From Dehalococcoidia bacterium (GTDB lineage Bacteria > Chloroflexota > Dehalococcoidia > GIF9 > UBA5629), in NCBI GenBank assembly GCA_012961565.1, contig DTZC01000157.1, forward strand, positions 1-11,954: a stretch of 11,954 nt of DNA, written 5' to 3'. Position 1 is the stretch's first letter. Each line of letters starts with the position of its first letter. This document shows, piece after piece, positions 5,167 to 11,954 of this stretch. The position numbers were made by a program, and so were the translations under genes. The notes beneath the pieces were generated by a model that was given only the letters and a program-made list of their open reading frames with translations, ran no database searches and was not told the origin of the DNA.

Positions 5167-6324
5167 ATGATGATTCAGAGGCTTACAGACTATTCCTTCG
5201 AATTGGGCCCTATAAGACCACCCAGCGAAGCATATTCTCTGTTGATAAGGGCGACAAGGAACTGCCCCTGGAACCGCTGTCAGTTTTGCCCGGTTTACAA
5301 AGGGCAGAAGTTCGAACTCAGGTCAGCAGATGATGTAATCAAGGATATAGAGACCGCTAGGGCTATTGCCGAGGAGATAAGGGAACTCGCTTGGAGAACT
5401 GGTTACGGTGGCCGGCTCAGAGATGTAGCAGCTACAATTTACAACAGATATCAACATAACGCCAGTGTCTGTAATGTAGCCCTGTGGCTTTGGGCCGGAG
5501 GCGAATTTGCCTTCCTTCAAGATGCCAATACCCTCATAATGAGAACCGCCGACTTGGTTAAAGTGGTCTCCTTCTTGAAACAGACTTTTTCTGAACTGAC
5601 CCGGATAACCTCGTATGCCCGCTCCAAGACTGCAGCTAAAAAGTCCCTGGAAGAGCTGGAACAGCTAAAAGAAGCCGGGCTGACCCGATTGCACATAGGG
5701 CTTGAAAGCGGTTCCAATCTGGTGCTCAATTATATGGAAAAGGGGGTTACCGCTGAGGAACACATAATAGGTGGCAGCAAAGTGAGGCAGGCCGGTATTT
5801 CGCTGTGCGAGTACGTGATACCCGGACTCGGTGGTAGGAAAATGACGACGGAGCACATAAGCGGGACAGCAATGGTCTTGAATGAAATCAACCCTGATTT
5901 TATCAGATTACGCAGCCTCCACATCCGTCCTGGTGTGCCTCTGTGGTCGAAAGTAGAAGCTGGCGATTTCGAACTCCAGACCGAGGACGAGGTAGTTGAG
6001 GAAATCGGCAGCCTTATTGAAAAGCTTGAGGTTACCAGCGAGCTTAAGAGTGACCACATATTGAATCTCTTGCCTGAGGTGGAAGGCAAATTCCCCGAGG
6101 CTAAGCCAGCATGCCTGGCTATTATACAGCGGTACCTGTCACTGCCACCACGGGAAAGGCTCAACTTTAAGTTGGGCAGAAGGGCTGGCTACTATGAAAA
6201 GTTGGATGACCTTTACGATGCCCATAAGCATCAAAAAGTCGATGAGATTATCAGGCACATCAGCTCGGAAAGCGATAGCAGCGTTGACAAAGTAATCATT
6301 CAGCTAAAGGAGCGGTTTATCTAA
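5167..6324 (+). CDS. Radical SAM protein of unknown function (Cx4Cx2C type)
   Basis: A 385-residue soluble protein. The cluster motif NCPWNRCQFC gives C33, C38 and C41, spaced Cx4Cx2C rather than the standard Cx3Cx2C, followed by PVYKG (42-46). Radical SAM proteins with this CxWNxCxFCxxYK pattern are a known COG1032-like group without defined chemistry. Further family features are GLESGS (178-183), the SAM-contacting region, and the IPGLGG turn (218-223). An unusual stretch of about 50 residues (61-111, rich in Arg, Tyr and Trp, ending LWLWAGG) separates the cluster from the GEFAFLQDAN strand. There are few other cysteines, so a second Fe-S cluster is unlikely, and no cobalamin-binding domain is seen. 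The ATG at 5167 is used; the adjacent ATG at 5170 is equally possible. It is divergent from the HIT gene and upstream of the transporter operon. Substrate is unknown. Confidence 0.87.
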   Translation: MMIQRLTDYSFELGPIRPPSEAYSLLIRATRNCPWNRCQFCPVYKGQKFELRSADDVIKDIETARAIAEEIRELAWRTGYGGRLRDVAATIYNRYQHNASVCNVALWLWAGGEFAFLQDANTLIMRTADLVKVVSFLKQTFSELTRITSYARSKTAAKKSLEELEQLKEAGLTRLHIGLESGSNLVLNYMEKGVTAEEHIIGGSKVRQAGISLCEYVIPGLGGRKMTTEHISGTAMVLNEINPDFIRLRSLHIRPGVPLWSKVEAGDFELQTEDEVVEEIGSLIEKLEVTSELKSDHILNLLPEVEGKFPEAKPACLAIIQRYLSLPPRERLNFKLGRRAGYYEKLDDLYDAHKHQKVDEIIRHISSESDSSVDKVIIQLKERFI

Positions 6325-6336
6325 GAGCGGCGTTTT

Positions 6337-6480
6337 ATGGGAAATAAGGGCTTCCTCAATTTGAATCGCTTCAAGTGGAGCAAGGCAATAAAGCAGCAGG
6401 CAAAACTGAGGACATGCAGACCCCGAAAAACAGCAATAAAGCCCCGTGCTGCCACAGCAAAACGAAATGTAGAAAGGTAG
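6337..6480 (+). CDS. Doubtful small basic ORF, 47 codons
   Basis: An ATG at 6337-6339 opens 47 codons ending in TAG at 6478-6480, filling nearly all of the gap between the radical SAM stop and the binding-protein start. The product would begin MGNKGFLNLNRFKWSK and hold 15 Lys/Arg residues in 47, with no acidic residue until position 46. Only a weak purine stretch (AAGAGCGG, 6323-6330) precedes it. An open frame of this length arises by chance about one time in ten, and the A-rich composition alone could yield the Lys/Arg bias. I do not recognise it; it may be just the leader of the transporter operon. Confidence 0.15.
   Translation: MGNKGFLNLNRFKWSKAIKQQAKLRTCRPRKTAIKPRAATAKRNVER
6361..6442. 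repeat. Short inverted and direct repeats in the transporter leader
   Basis: TTGAATCGCTTCAA (6361-6374) is a perfect inverted repeat with 5-bp arms and a 4-base centre. GCAATAAAGC occurs twice in direct orientation (6385-6394 and 6433-6442), 48 nt apart. These are the only ordered elements in the 160-nt gap before the binding-protein gene, where no convincing -35/-10 pair is visible. They are candidate regulator sites, at low confidence. Confidence 0.25.
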
Positions 6481-6484
6481 ATAT

Positions 6485-8230
6485 ATGAGAAAGTTGCTAG
6501 TCTTTATAGTCCTAGTATTGGCTTCGAGTATCACGCTGGCTGGCTGTGCCAAGAGTGAAGTTAGCGATACTGGAACGACAGGGATGGCCACAGTCAAGGG
6601 CATCTTCATCGAGGGTCAATCGGGCGGCGATGCCGAGACTCTGAACTGGATCCTGGCTGCTGATGCTACCTCCTTCAGCTATGTCGGGCATACGCTTGAC
6701 TCGCTGGCAACTTATGACAACGAGTTCAACATTCAGTTGCGCTGTCTCGCCAAGGACGTGGAAGTATCGCCAGATGGCCTGGTTTATACTATTACCATCA
6801 GAGATGACCTCAAATGGAGCAACGGCTCGCCGGTCACCGCCGAAGACTATGTGTACACCTTGAAAAACCTTATGTTCTCCGATTGGCTGAACTACCCCTA
6901 TAAAGGTGACTGGCAGGAAGAAGTAAACGGTGAAACTGTCTTCGTTACACCAGAAGTGGTGGATGCTACCACCTTTACCATCACCCGCCAGACAGTTGAC
7001 CCGGAATTTGTTTATACCATTTATGACCTGACCCCTTACCCCAAATACATAGCCGTGAACTACGAGGGAGATGTCGAAGCCTTTACTCAAGCCCCAGAGT
7101 TCAACAATTTGACCTACACCGGCAACCTTGGTCCATATCGGTTCAAGGAATGGATAAGGAACGACAGGTTCGTAGTGGAGCGAAACCCTGACTACTATCT
7201 GGGCAAAGACGTTGGGGCACCGTATTTTGAGCAATATGTCATCAAGATATTTGGTACTTCGGCTACCAGACAGGCAGCCCTGGAGGCAGGAGATATAACC
7301 TATACCGGGATTGAGCCGGAGCAAGCCAACAAGTTCCGGAACCTGCCACACATCAAGGTATATACCGTACCCACCCGGGGTTACACCTTGCTGGCTTACA
7401 ACCAGCGGGCTAATGGCTGGGAGGGGCTTAAGGACAAGACGGTGAGACAAGCCCTGTCGATGGCAATAAATAAGCAGACAATCAGCCAGGCAATCCTCCT
7501 TGGCTTTGCTGAGCCCGCCTTTAGTTTCATCCCGCAGACCTCTCCCTGGTTTACCGACGAAGGGCTCGTCCAATATGGAGTTGGCTCACTGTACGACAAG
7601 AAGAAAGCAGCTGAGCTGCTTTATCACAAAGGATATGGTATCAAGAAGGAAGACGAAACCATAAAGGTTACCAACAAGGATGGCAGCCCCCTTCACCTGA
7701 TACTAGCAGTCAACACCGGGAGTAAACCGGCAGAAGACATCGCCTTTCTGGTGCGCAAAGAGCTGCTGGAGTTGGGGATAGAGGTCGAGATTAAGCTGAT
7801 GCCATGGGAAACCCTTCTGCGACAATATGTCATGAACAAAGTGCCAAATACAGACCAGGAGCCCAGGTACAATAATGGTCCCGAGGCAGTGAGCCGGGAG
7901 CCCTGGGACCTGCTGGTGATTGGATTTAACACTGACCTGCTGCAACCATCTGGAAGCTATGTTTTCTTTGCCAGCCACGGCGGTCTCAACTTCATGGGGT
8001 ACTCCAACCCTGAAGTGGACGAATTGTTCAAGCGTGCCAAGTCAAAGGAAGCACTGGACAAGGAGGCGAGGCGGCAGATTTACGCCGAACTATCACGGCT
8101 GCTGTCTCAGGAGCAGCCGGTCAATTTCCTAGTTTTCCACAGAGCTAACCACGGCTTCCAGAAGAACGTCAAGGGTATCGAGCCCGGCATAAACATGGGC
8201 TATAACTATCATCTGTGGTATTTTGAATAG
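6485..8230 (+). CDS. Oligopeptide/dipeptide-type ABC transporter substrate-binding lipoprotein
   Basis: A 581-residue extracytoplasmic solute-binding protein of family 5 (OppA/DppA/NikA type). A lipoprotein signal occupies 1-20: basic MRKL, a hydrophobic core, and lipobox LAGC with C21 as the lipidated residue. The mature protein shows ETLNWILAADATSF and GHTLDSLATYD near the start. The family signature region follows, with LAKDVEVSPDGLVYTITIRDDLKWSNG-SPVTAEDYVYTL in two parts. Further on come GPYRFKEW, VRQALSMAINKQTI and the C-terminal ARRQIYAELSRLL. Length is usual for OppA-size binders. AAAGG (6472-6476) lies eight bases before the ATG. The order binding protein, two permeases, two ATPases is the standard Opp/Dpp layout. 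The ligand (peptide, nickel complex, sugar or other) cannot be read from sequence, though this size favours oligopeptides. Confidence 0.93.
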   Translation: MRKLLVFIVLVLASSITLAGCAKSEVSDTGTTGMATVKGIFIEGQSGGDAETLNWILAADATSFSYVGHTLDSLATYDNEFNIQLRCLAKDVEVSPDGLVYTITIRDDLKWSNGSPVTAEDYVYTLKNLMFSDWLNYPYKGDWQEEVNGETVFVTPEVVDATTFTITRQTVDPEFVYTIYDLTPYPKYIAVNYEGDVEAFTQAPEFNNLTYTGNLGPYRFKEWIRNDRFVVERNPDYYLGKDVGAPYFEQYVIKIFGTSATRQAALEAGDITYTGIEPEQANKFRNLPHIKVYTVPTRGYTLLAYNQRANGWEGLKDKTVRQALSMAINKQTISQAILLGFAEPAFSFIPQTSPWFTDEGLVQYGVGSLYDKKKAAELLYHKGYGIKKEDETIKVTNKDGSPLHLILAVNTGSKPAEDIAFLVRKELLELGIEVEIKLMPWETLLRQYVMNKVPNTDQEPRYNNGPEAVSREPWDLLVIGFNTDLLQPSGSYVFFASHGGLNFMGYSNPEVDELFKRAKSKEALDKEARRQIYAELSRLLSQEQPVNFLVFHRANHGFQKNVKGIEPGINMGYNYHLWYFE

Positions 8231-8319
8231 CTCTTCGCCCGCCTGCTTTACCTCCACAGGCAGAGAATCCCTGCGGGTGAGGGCAAAAAGACAGGCGATT
8301 CATCTCAGTCCTTAGTCCC
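8231..8319 (+). other. Spacer with potential RNA hairpins between binding protein and permease
   Basis: This 89-nt gap holds nested complementary segments: CCCGC (8238-8242) with GCGGG (8273-8277), GCCTG (8241-8245) with CAGGC (8257-8261), and GCAG (8260-8263) with CTGC (8271-8274). They compete with each other. No U-run follows, so it is not a simple terminator. No ribosome site precedes the ATG at 8320. A role in lowering permease expression or protecting the binding-protein message from decay is possible but unproven. Confidence 0.3.
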
Positions 8320-9297
8320 ATGAGAAAGAGCTGGCTTAGAGACTACATTATCAGAAGGCTGTTCTACTCGATAATTATTGCCTGGGGCATATTGACCGTC
8401 ACCTTTATCCTAGTCAGGGTCGGTCCTAGTTCGCCAGCTGACAGATACCTGGCTAATCTAGCTGCCAGCGGTCAGGATGTAACCCAGGTGATTGCCGCCA
8501 TCGAGGCAAGGTATGGTGTCGATAGACCGATATGGGAGCAGTATACAGATTACATGACCAATCTGTTCCGCGGGAACTGGGGCTGGTCGTTCAGCACCTC
8601 GATGCCGGTGATCGAACTGATTAAGAAGCACTGGATTTACTCCTTTCAACTCATATTATTGAGCAGCCTGTTTGCTGCCTTTCTTGGTATTCTGATTGGC
8701 ATCTACTCCGCGGTCAAGCAATACACCAAAGCTGACTATACCTTTACCTTTCTCTCATTCATAGGTATATCTATCCCCAATTTCTGGCTCGGTGTCATGC
8801 TCATCCTGATTTTCTCGGTTAAACTGGGGCTGTTCAAGACTTACTATGATACCACTCTGCCGCTGTTCTCTATCGAGAACTTGAAGGCGCTGGTGCTGCC
8901 AGTTATCACGCTGGGCACAGGTATGCTGGCAGCCTACGTAAGATATACCAGGTCAGCTATGCTCGACAATTTGAGAAAGGTGTTCGTTACCACCGCCCGG
9001 GCTAAGGGGCTGCCAGAACGAATTGTCATCGGGAAGCACGTTTTCAGAAATGCTTTGTTACCTTTGGTTACCATCATTCTGTTTGACCTGGGCAGTATTG
9101 TCTTCGGAGGTGCTTACTTGACCGAGATAGTCTTCGGTATTCCTGGACTGGGACAAATATCGTTCAAGGCTATCTTTGCTAACGACTATCCGGTGGTGGT
9201 AGCTGTTACTCTCATCGGGACGCTGGTCGTCCTGCTGGTCAATCTGGTCACTGATATCATCTATACTTACCTCGACCCTAGGATAAGATATGATTAA
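8320..9297 (+). CDS. ABC transporter permease, DppB/OppB family
   Basis: A 325-residue inner-membrane permease with about six hydrophobic segments. It opens MRKSWLRDYIIRRLFYSI and runs into TM1 (ILTVTFILVRVGP), the typical DppB start. FRGNWGWSFSTSMPVIELI (about 89-107) is the family's periplasmic motif. The EAA-type cytoplasmic loop that docks the ATPases is ARAKGLPERIVIGKHVFRNALLPL (226-249, in two halves about the family-conserved KG), followed by EIVFGIPGLGQ. Length is normal. The ATG at 8320 has no visible Shine-Dalgarno site and no better start is in frame, so translation may depend on structure in the upstream spacer. It overlaps the next gene by 8 nt. It pairs with the DppC-type protein to form the channel. 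Confidence 0.93.
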   Translation: MRKSWLRDYIIRRLFYSIIIAWGILTVTFILVRVGPSSPADRYLANLAASGQDVTQVIAAIEARYGVDRPIWEQYTDYMTNLFRGNWGWSFSTSMPVIELIKKHWIYSFQLILLSSLFAAFLGILIGIYSAVKQYTKADYTFTFLSFIGISIPNFWLGVMLILIFSVKLGLFKTYYDTTLPLFSIENLKALVLPVITLGTGMLAAYVRYTRSAMLDNLRKVFVTTARAKGLPERIVIGKHVFRNALLPLVTIILFDLGSIVFGGAYLTEIVFGIPGLGQISFKAIFANDYPVVVAVTLIGTLVVLLVNLVTDIIYTYLDPRIRYD

Positions 9298-10252
9298 AGG
9301 GCTGGAAGACACGATAATAAAGCTCCGGCATTTCTGGCATAGCAACATGCGGCTCGTTAGCTATTACTGGGAAAGGACACACCGCAACAGACTGGCTACC
9401 TGTGGCTTAGCTTTCATTGTGTTCCTAGTCCTGCTGGCTCTGATCGGACCCTTCCTTACCCTAGACCCCACAGAGGTAAATTTTGAGGAAAAGAACTTGC
9501 CGCCTGTAGGTTTCACCGTTGAGCAATCCGTCTATAACATCGAAACTGGTGAGTTTATCACCAAAAAAGTCGCCGGCACTTGGAAACACCCATTGGGCAC
9601 GGACAGCAAGGGGCGTGATATGCTGGCCATGATAGTTTCCGGGGCCCGGGTATCCCTATTTGTGGGACTGATTGCAACCGGCATTGCCATAATTCTGGGC
9701 ACTATTATAGGTGTCCTGTCAGCCTACTTCGGCGGCTGGGTGGATAACGTGATGATGAGGTTTACCGACATTATGATGACCTTTCCCTTCTTCTTGCTGC
9801 TGGTGCTCATAGTCTTTATCTTCGGTCCCAGTCTGATTTTCATAATACTTGCCATCGGGTTGACTGGCTGGACAGGTACTGCCAGGATGGTGAGAAGCGA
9901 ATCTCTATCGCTGAGGACGCGGGAATTTGTCCTGGCGGCCAGAGCTCTAGGTGCCAGTGACAACAGGGTTGTCTTCCGCCACCTGATACCCAATGTCATC
10001 AGCCTAATTATAGTCATAGCTACTCTCTCTATTCCCGGGGTGATACTGGCTGAAGCTGCCCTGAGTTTTATCGGCTTGGGTGACCCCACGGTACCCAGCT
10101 GGGGGATAATCCTAGAAGCCGGACAGCACAGCCTAGACACTGCCTGGTGGGTGGCTGTAGAGCCAGGCATAATGCTTTTCCTGACCGTCCTGGCTTTCAA
10201 TTTCCTGGGTGATGGACTCAGAGATGCTTTTGACCCCAAGAGTCAAATATGA
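9290..10252 (+). CDS. ABC transporter permease, DppC/OppC family
   Basis: A 320-residue permease partner of the DppB protein. It has an OppC-type N-terminus with one membrane helix (LATCGLAFIVFLVLLALIGP). A periplasmic stretch of about 45 residues then leads to KHPLGTDSKGRDMLA, the conserved HPLGTD-x-x-GRD motif. Several helices follow, then the EAA loop LAARALGASDNRVVFRHLIPN (215-235), and EAALSFIGLGDPTVPSWG near the end. The stretch between TM1 and HPLGTD is longer than in short DppC proteins but lies within family variation. AGGATAAG before the ATG (9279-9286) is a good ribosome site inside the previous gene. The 8-nt overlap upstream and 4-nt overlap downstream suggest translational coupling. 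Confidence 0.94.
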   Translation: MIKGLEDTIIKLRHFWHSNMRLVSYYWERTHRNRLATCGLAFIVFLVLLALIGPFLTLDPTEVNFEEKNLPPVGFTVEQSVYNIETGEFITKKVAGTWKHPLGTDSKGRDMLAMIVSGARVSLFVGLIATGIAIILGTIIGVLSAYFGGWVDNVMMRFTDIMMTFPFFLLLVLIVFIFGPSLIFIILAIGLTGWTGTARMVRSESLSLRTREFVLAARALGASDNRVVFRHLIPNVISLIIVIATLSIPGVILAEAALSFIGLGDPTVPSWGIILEAGQHSLDTAWWVAVEPGIMLFLTVLAFNFLGDGLRDAFDPKSQI

Positions 10253-11292
10253 ATGCAACTCATCACCACCAGCGAGCAGCCGAACAGTCTCCAGGACCCT
10301 CGCACTTCGCTGGCAACGTTGAAATGGATAATGTGGTCTTAAAGGTCAATAATTTGAAGACATACTTTTTCACCCGACGTGGCGTGGTCAGAGCTGTAGA
10401 TGGTGTTAGCTTTGACCTGAAAAAGGGTGAATGCCTTTGTCTGGATGGAGAATCTGGCTGCGGCAAGACAGTCACCGCCCTGTCTATCCTGGGCTTGATT
10501 GACAGCCCACCGGGCAGAATAGTCTGCGGTCAGATAAACTATGATGGGCTTGACTTGGTTCAATGCTCCTCAAGGCAACTCCGTAAAATAAGAGGTAACG
10601 ATATTGCCATCGTCTTTCAAGAAGCACAGTCTGCCCTCAACCCGGTATTGACCGTAGGTGACCAGATAATAGAGCAGATAAAGCTCCACCGTCCGCTGAA
10701 TTACAAAGAGGCGCGAAGGCGAGCCGTGGAATTGCTTGCCGAAATGGGCATACCCTCTGTAGAAAGGGTCATGAACTATTATCCTCACCAGCTATCGGGC
10801 GGTATGAAACAGAGAGCACTTATAGCTATGAGCTTGTCCTGCGACCCCAAAATCCTCATTGCTGACGAGCCGACAACTGCTGTAGATGTCACTATAAAGG
10901 CTCAAATCCTTGACACTTTTCGTGAACTCAAGGCAAAAAGGCAGATGTCGCTCCTTTTCATCACCCACGACCTGGCAGTGGTAGCTGAGATAGGAGACAG
11001 GGCAGTCGTTATGTATGGTGGGAAAGATGTCGAGACAGCACCGGTATCCGAGATAATTAGCAACCCCAAGCATCCTTACACTGCTGGTCTCATCGCATGT
11101 TTGCCCGATGTTTCTAAAGCAACAGACAAGCTGGCATCGATTCCAGGCACAACTCCCGACCCGCTGGAAATGCCTCCAGGCTGTGCCTTCCACCCTAGAT
11201 GTGACAGAGCAATGGCAATCTGCAGCCAGCAGCAACCACCACGGGTTGCAGTCTCCGGGGAGCACAAAGTGAGTTGCCACCTCTATGGATAA
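10249..11292 (+). CDS. ABC transporter ATP-binding protein, DppD/OppD family
   Basis: A 347-residue cytoplasmic ATPase. Walker A is GESGCGKT (67-74), the signature LSGGMKQR (182-189), Walker B LIADEP with catalytic E207, and the switch histidine H240 (ITHDLAVV). Walker B is followed by AVD where ALD is usual. The C-terminal oligopeptide-transporter extension is present: NPKHPYTAGLIACLPD, then PPGCAFHPRCDRAMAIC and VSCHLYG. Its four spaced cysteines are typical of OppD/DppD proteins, and in some members they hold an iron-sulfur cluster. The ATG at 10249 overlaps the permease stop (ATGA) and suggests coupling, but it gives an odd 25-residue leader (THHHQRAAEQSPGP) before the family start. An ATG at 10324 (MDNVVLKVNNLKTYF) would give a conventional N-terminus yet has no ribosome site. 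Confidence 0.94.
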   Translation: MNATHHHQRAAEQSPGPSHFAGNVEMDNVVLKVNNLKTYFFTRRGVVRAVDGVSFDLKKGECLCLDGESGCGKTVTALSILGLIDSPPGRIVCGQINYDGLDLVQCSSRQLRKIRGNDIAIVFQEAQSALNPVLTVGDQIIEQIKLHRPLNYKEARRRAVELLAEMGIPSVERVMNYYPHQLSGGMKQRALIAMSLSCDPKILIADEPTTAVDVTIKAQILDTFRELKAKRQMSLLFITHDLAVVAEIGDRAVVMYGGKDVETAPVSEIISNPKHPYTAGLIACLPDVSKATDKLASIPGTTPDPLEMPPGCAFHPRCDRAMAICSQQQPPRVAVSGEHKVSCHLYG

Positions 11293-11297
11293 GGAGA

Positions 11298-11954
11298 ATG
11301 CTCAATCATAAACTTCTACAGGTAAAGAACGTCAGGAAGTACTACCCGGTAACAGCCGGCTTGTTCTCCCGACATGTAGGTGACATAAAAGCTGTCGACG
11401 GGGTCACTTTTGAGATTAACAAAGGGGAGATTCTCGGGTTGGTAGGTGAGTCTGGATGTGGAAAATCAACGCTGGCTAGAACATTACCCCGGCTGGAGGA
11501 ACCGACCAGCGGTGAAATCCTGTATCAGGGTAAGGACATCGCCAAGCTGGACAAGAAAGGGCTCAAGCAGTTGAGGCGGGAAATTCAAATAATATTTCAG
11601 AACCCCGATGCCTCTCTAGACCCCAGGATGACTGTTGGCGATTCTATTTGCGAACCCTTGGTGATACACAATATCGGCGATGAAAAGATGCGGGCTGAGA
11701 AGGTAGCTGAGCTGATGAGGCAGGTGGGGCTGGAACCAAAGCAGGTTATGCTTTACCCCCACGAGTTCAGTGGCGGGCAGAAACAACGAATTGGCATCGC
11801 CCGCGCTCTAGCTGTAAACCCAAAGCTTATCATTGCTGATGAGCCGGTGAGCGCCCTAGATGTGTCAATACAAGCCCAGATTTTGAATCTGATGGTTGAT
11901 ATTCAACAGAAGTACGGGCTTGCCTATTTGTTCATCGCCCACGACCTCTCGGTA
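11298..11954 (+). CDS. ABC transporter ATP-binding protein, DppF/OppF family (cut by right edge)
   Basis: An open frame of 219 codons runs from an ATG at 11298 to the window end without a stop; the full protein should be about 320-340 residues. It shows the OppF-type start LLQVKNVRKYYPV, then GLFSRHVGDIKAVDGVTF. Walker A is GESGCGKS (50-57), the Q-loop sits in IIFQNPDASLDPRMTVG, and the signature is FSGGQKQR (157-164). Walker B is IIADEP with D181 and E182, the D-loop is SALD, and the switch AHDLSV lies at the very edge. It is the second ATPase of the importer and probably heterodimerises with the preceding protein. AAGGAG (11291-11296) overlaps the preceding stop and lies only one base from the ATG, which is tighter than usual. 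The C-terminal extension is outside the window. Confidence 0.94.
   Translation, partial: MLNHKLLQVKNVRKYYPVTAGLFSRHVGDIKAVDGVTFEINKGEILGLVGESGCGKSTLARTLPRLEEPTSGEILYQGKDIAKLDKKGLKQLRREIQIIFQNPDASLDPRMTVGDSICEPLVIHNIGDEKMRAEKVAELMRQVGLEPKQVMLYPHEFSGGQKQRIGIARALAVNPKLIIADEPVSALDVSIQAQILNLMVDIQQKYGLAYLFIAHDLSV

Noticed and set aside
6445..6460. TGCTG-CCA-CAGCA small hairpin near the end of the transporter leader
   Set aside because: The stem is only five base pairs and is followed by AAAAC rather than a T-run, so it is not a credible terminator on either strand.
6512..7573. Long minus-strand open frame of 353 codons
   Set aside because: It lies wholly inside the binding-lipoprotein gene, whose frame carries a full signal peptide and family motifs. 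The antisense translation shows no family motif, so it is a shadow frame.
10792..11280. Minus-strand open frame of 162 codons opposite the OppD-type gene
   Set aside because: The plus strand here encodes the ABC signature, Walker B and the cysteine extension. The antisense product is Cys/Ser/Trp-rich and resembles nothing.
1..11954. CRISPR arrays, insertion sequences, tRNA or rRNA genes
   Set aside because: I saw no regularly spaced repeats, no transposase frame with terminal repeats, and no cloverleaf or rRNA-like stretch on either strand.
11298..11954. Possible premature end of the OppF-type gene
   Set aside because: The frame is open with all motifs intact up to the last base; the end is the window edge and not a truncation.

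Overview
The window looks like a chromosomal stretch from a free-living bacterium with roughly balanced base composition (about half G+C by eye). Gene density is high, genes are short-spaced, several Shine-Dalgarno sites are clear, and at least four sigma-70-type promoters have a 17-bp spacer. The gene set is a lipoprotein-anchored oligopeptide ABC transporter, an APC permease linked to Usp and TrkA proteins, a mycobacterial-type Ap4A-phosphorylase-like HIT protein, and a radical SAM protein of the Cx4Cx2C type. This fits a Chloroflexota (Dehalococcoidia-like) or actinobacterial-type genome, with Chloroflexota my preferred but unproven guess. I see no tRNA, rRNA, CRISPR array, insertion sequence or phage gene.

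Region 1 (1-517): the left edge carries the N-terminal 93 codons of a minus-strand gene that runs off the window. It may be a PUA/EVE-like reader domain of the kind found in some defence proteins. A 238-bp gap with two back-to-back promoters separates it from the next gene. The plus-strand promoter has a near-palindrome over its -35 box.

Region 2 (518-4479): a plus-strand run of five genes. These are an APC-superfamily permease, a universal-stress-type protein lacking the usual ATP-binding residues, a short TrkA-N-only protein, a full TrkA-N/TrkA-C protein, and prephenate dehydratase (pheA). No TrkH/KtrB pore subunit is present. The simplest reading is that the nucleotide-binding Usp/RCK proteins regulate the APC permease, with pheA riding at the end of the operon.

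Region 3 (4486-6480): a HIT-family hydrolase/phosphorylase on the minus strand converges on pheA. It is divergent from a radical SAM protein of unknown function, and the 195-bp gap between them holds promoters in both directions and a cluster of inverted GGTAG boxes. A doubtful 47-codon basic small ORF follows the radical SAM gene.

Region 4 (6485-11954): a classical five-gene oligopeptide/dipeptide-type ABC importer in the order binding lipoprotein, permease B, permease C, ATPase D, ATPase F. The last gene is cut by the right edge. Short overlaps (8 and 4 nt) link B-C-D, whereas an 89-nt gap with possible RNA structure separates the binding protein from permease B. The substrate cannot be told from sequence. 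The regulatory idea in Region 2 is the most interesting hypothesis here, but nothing in the window is clearly a wholly new system.
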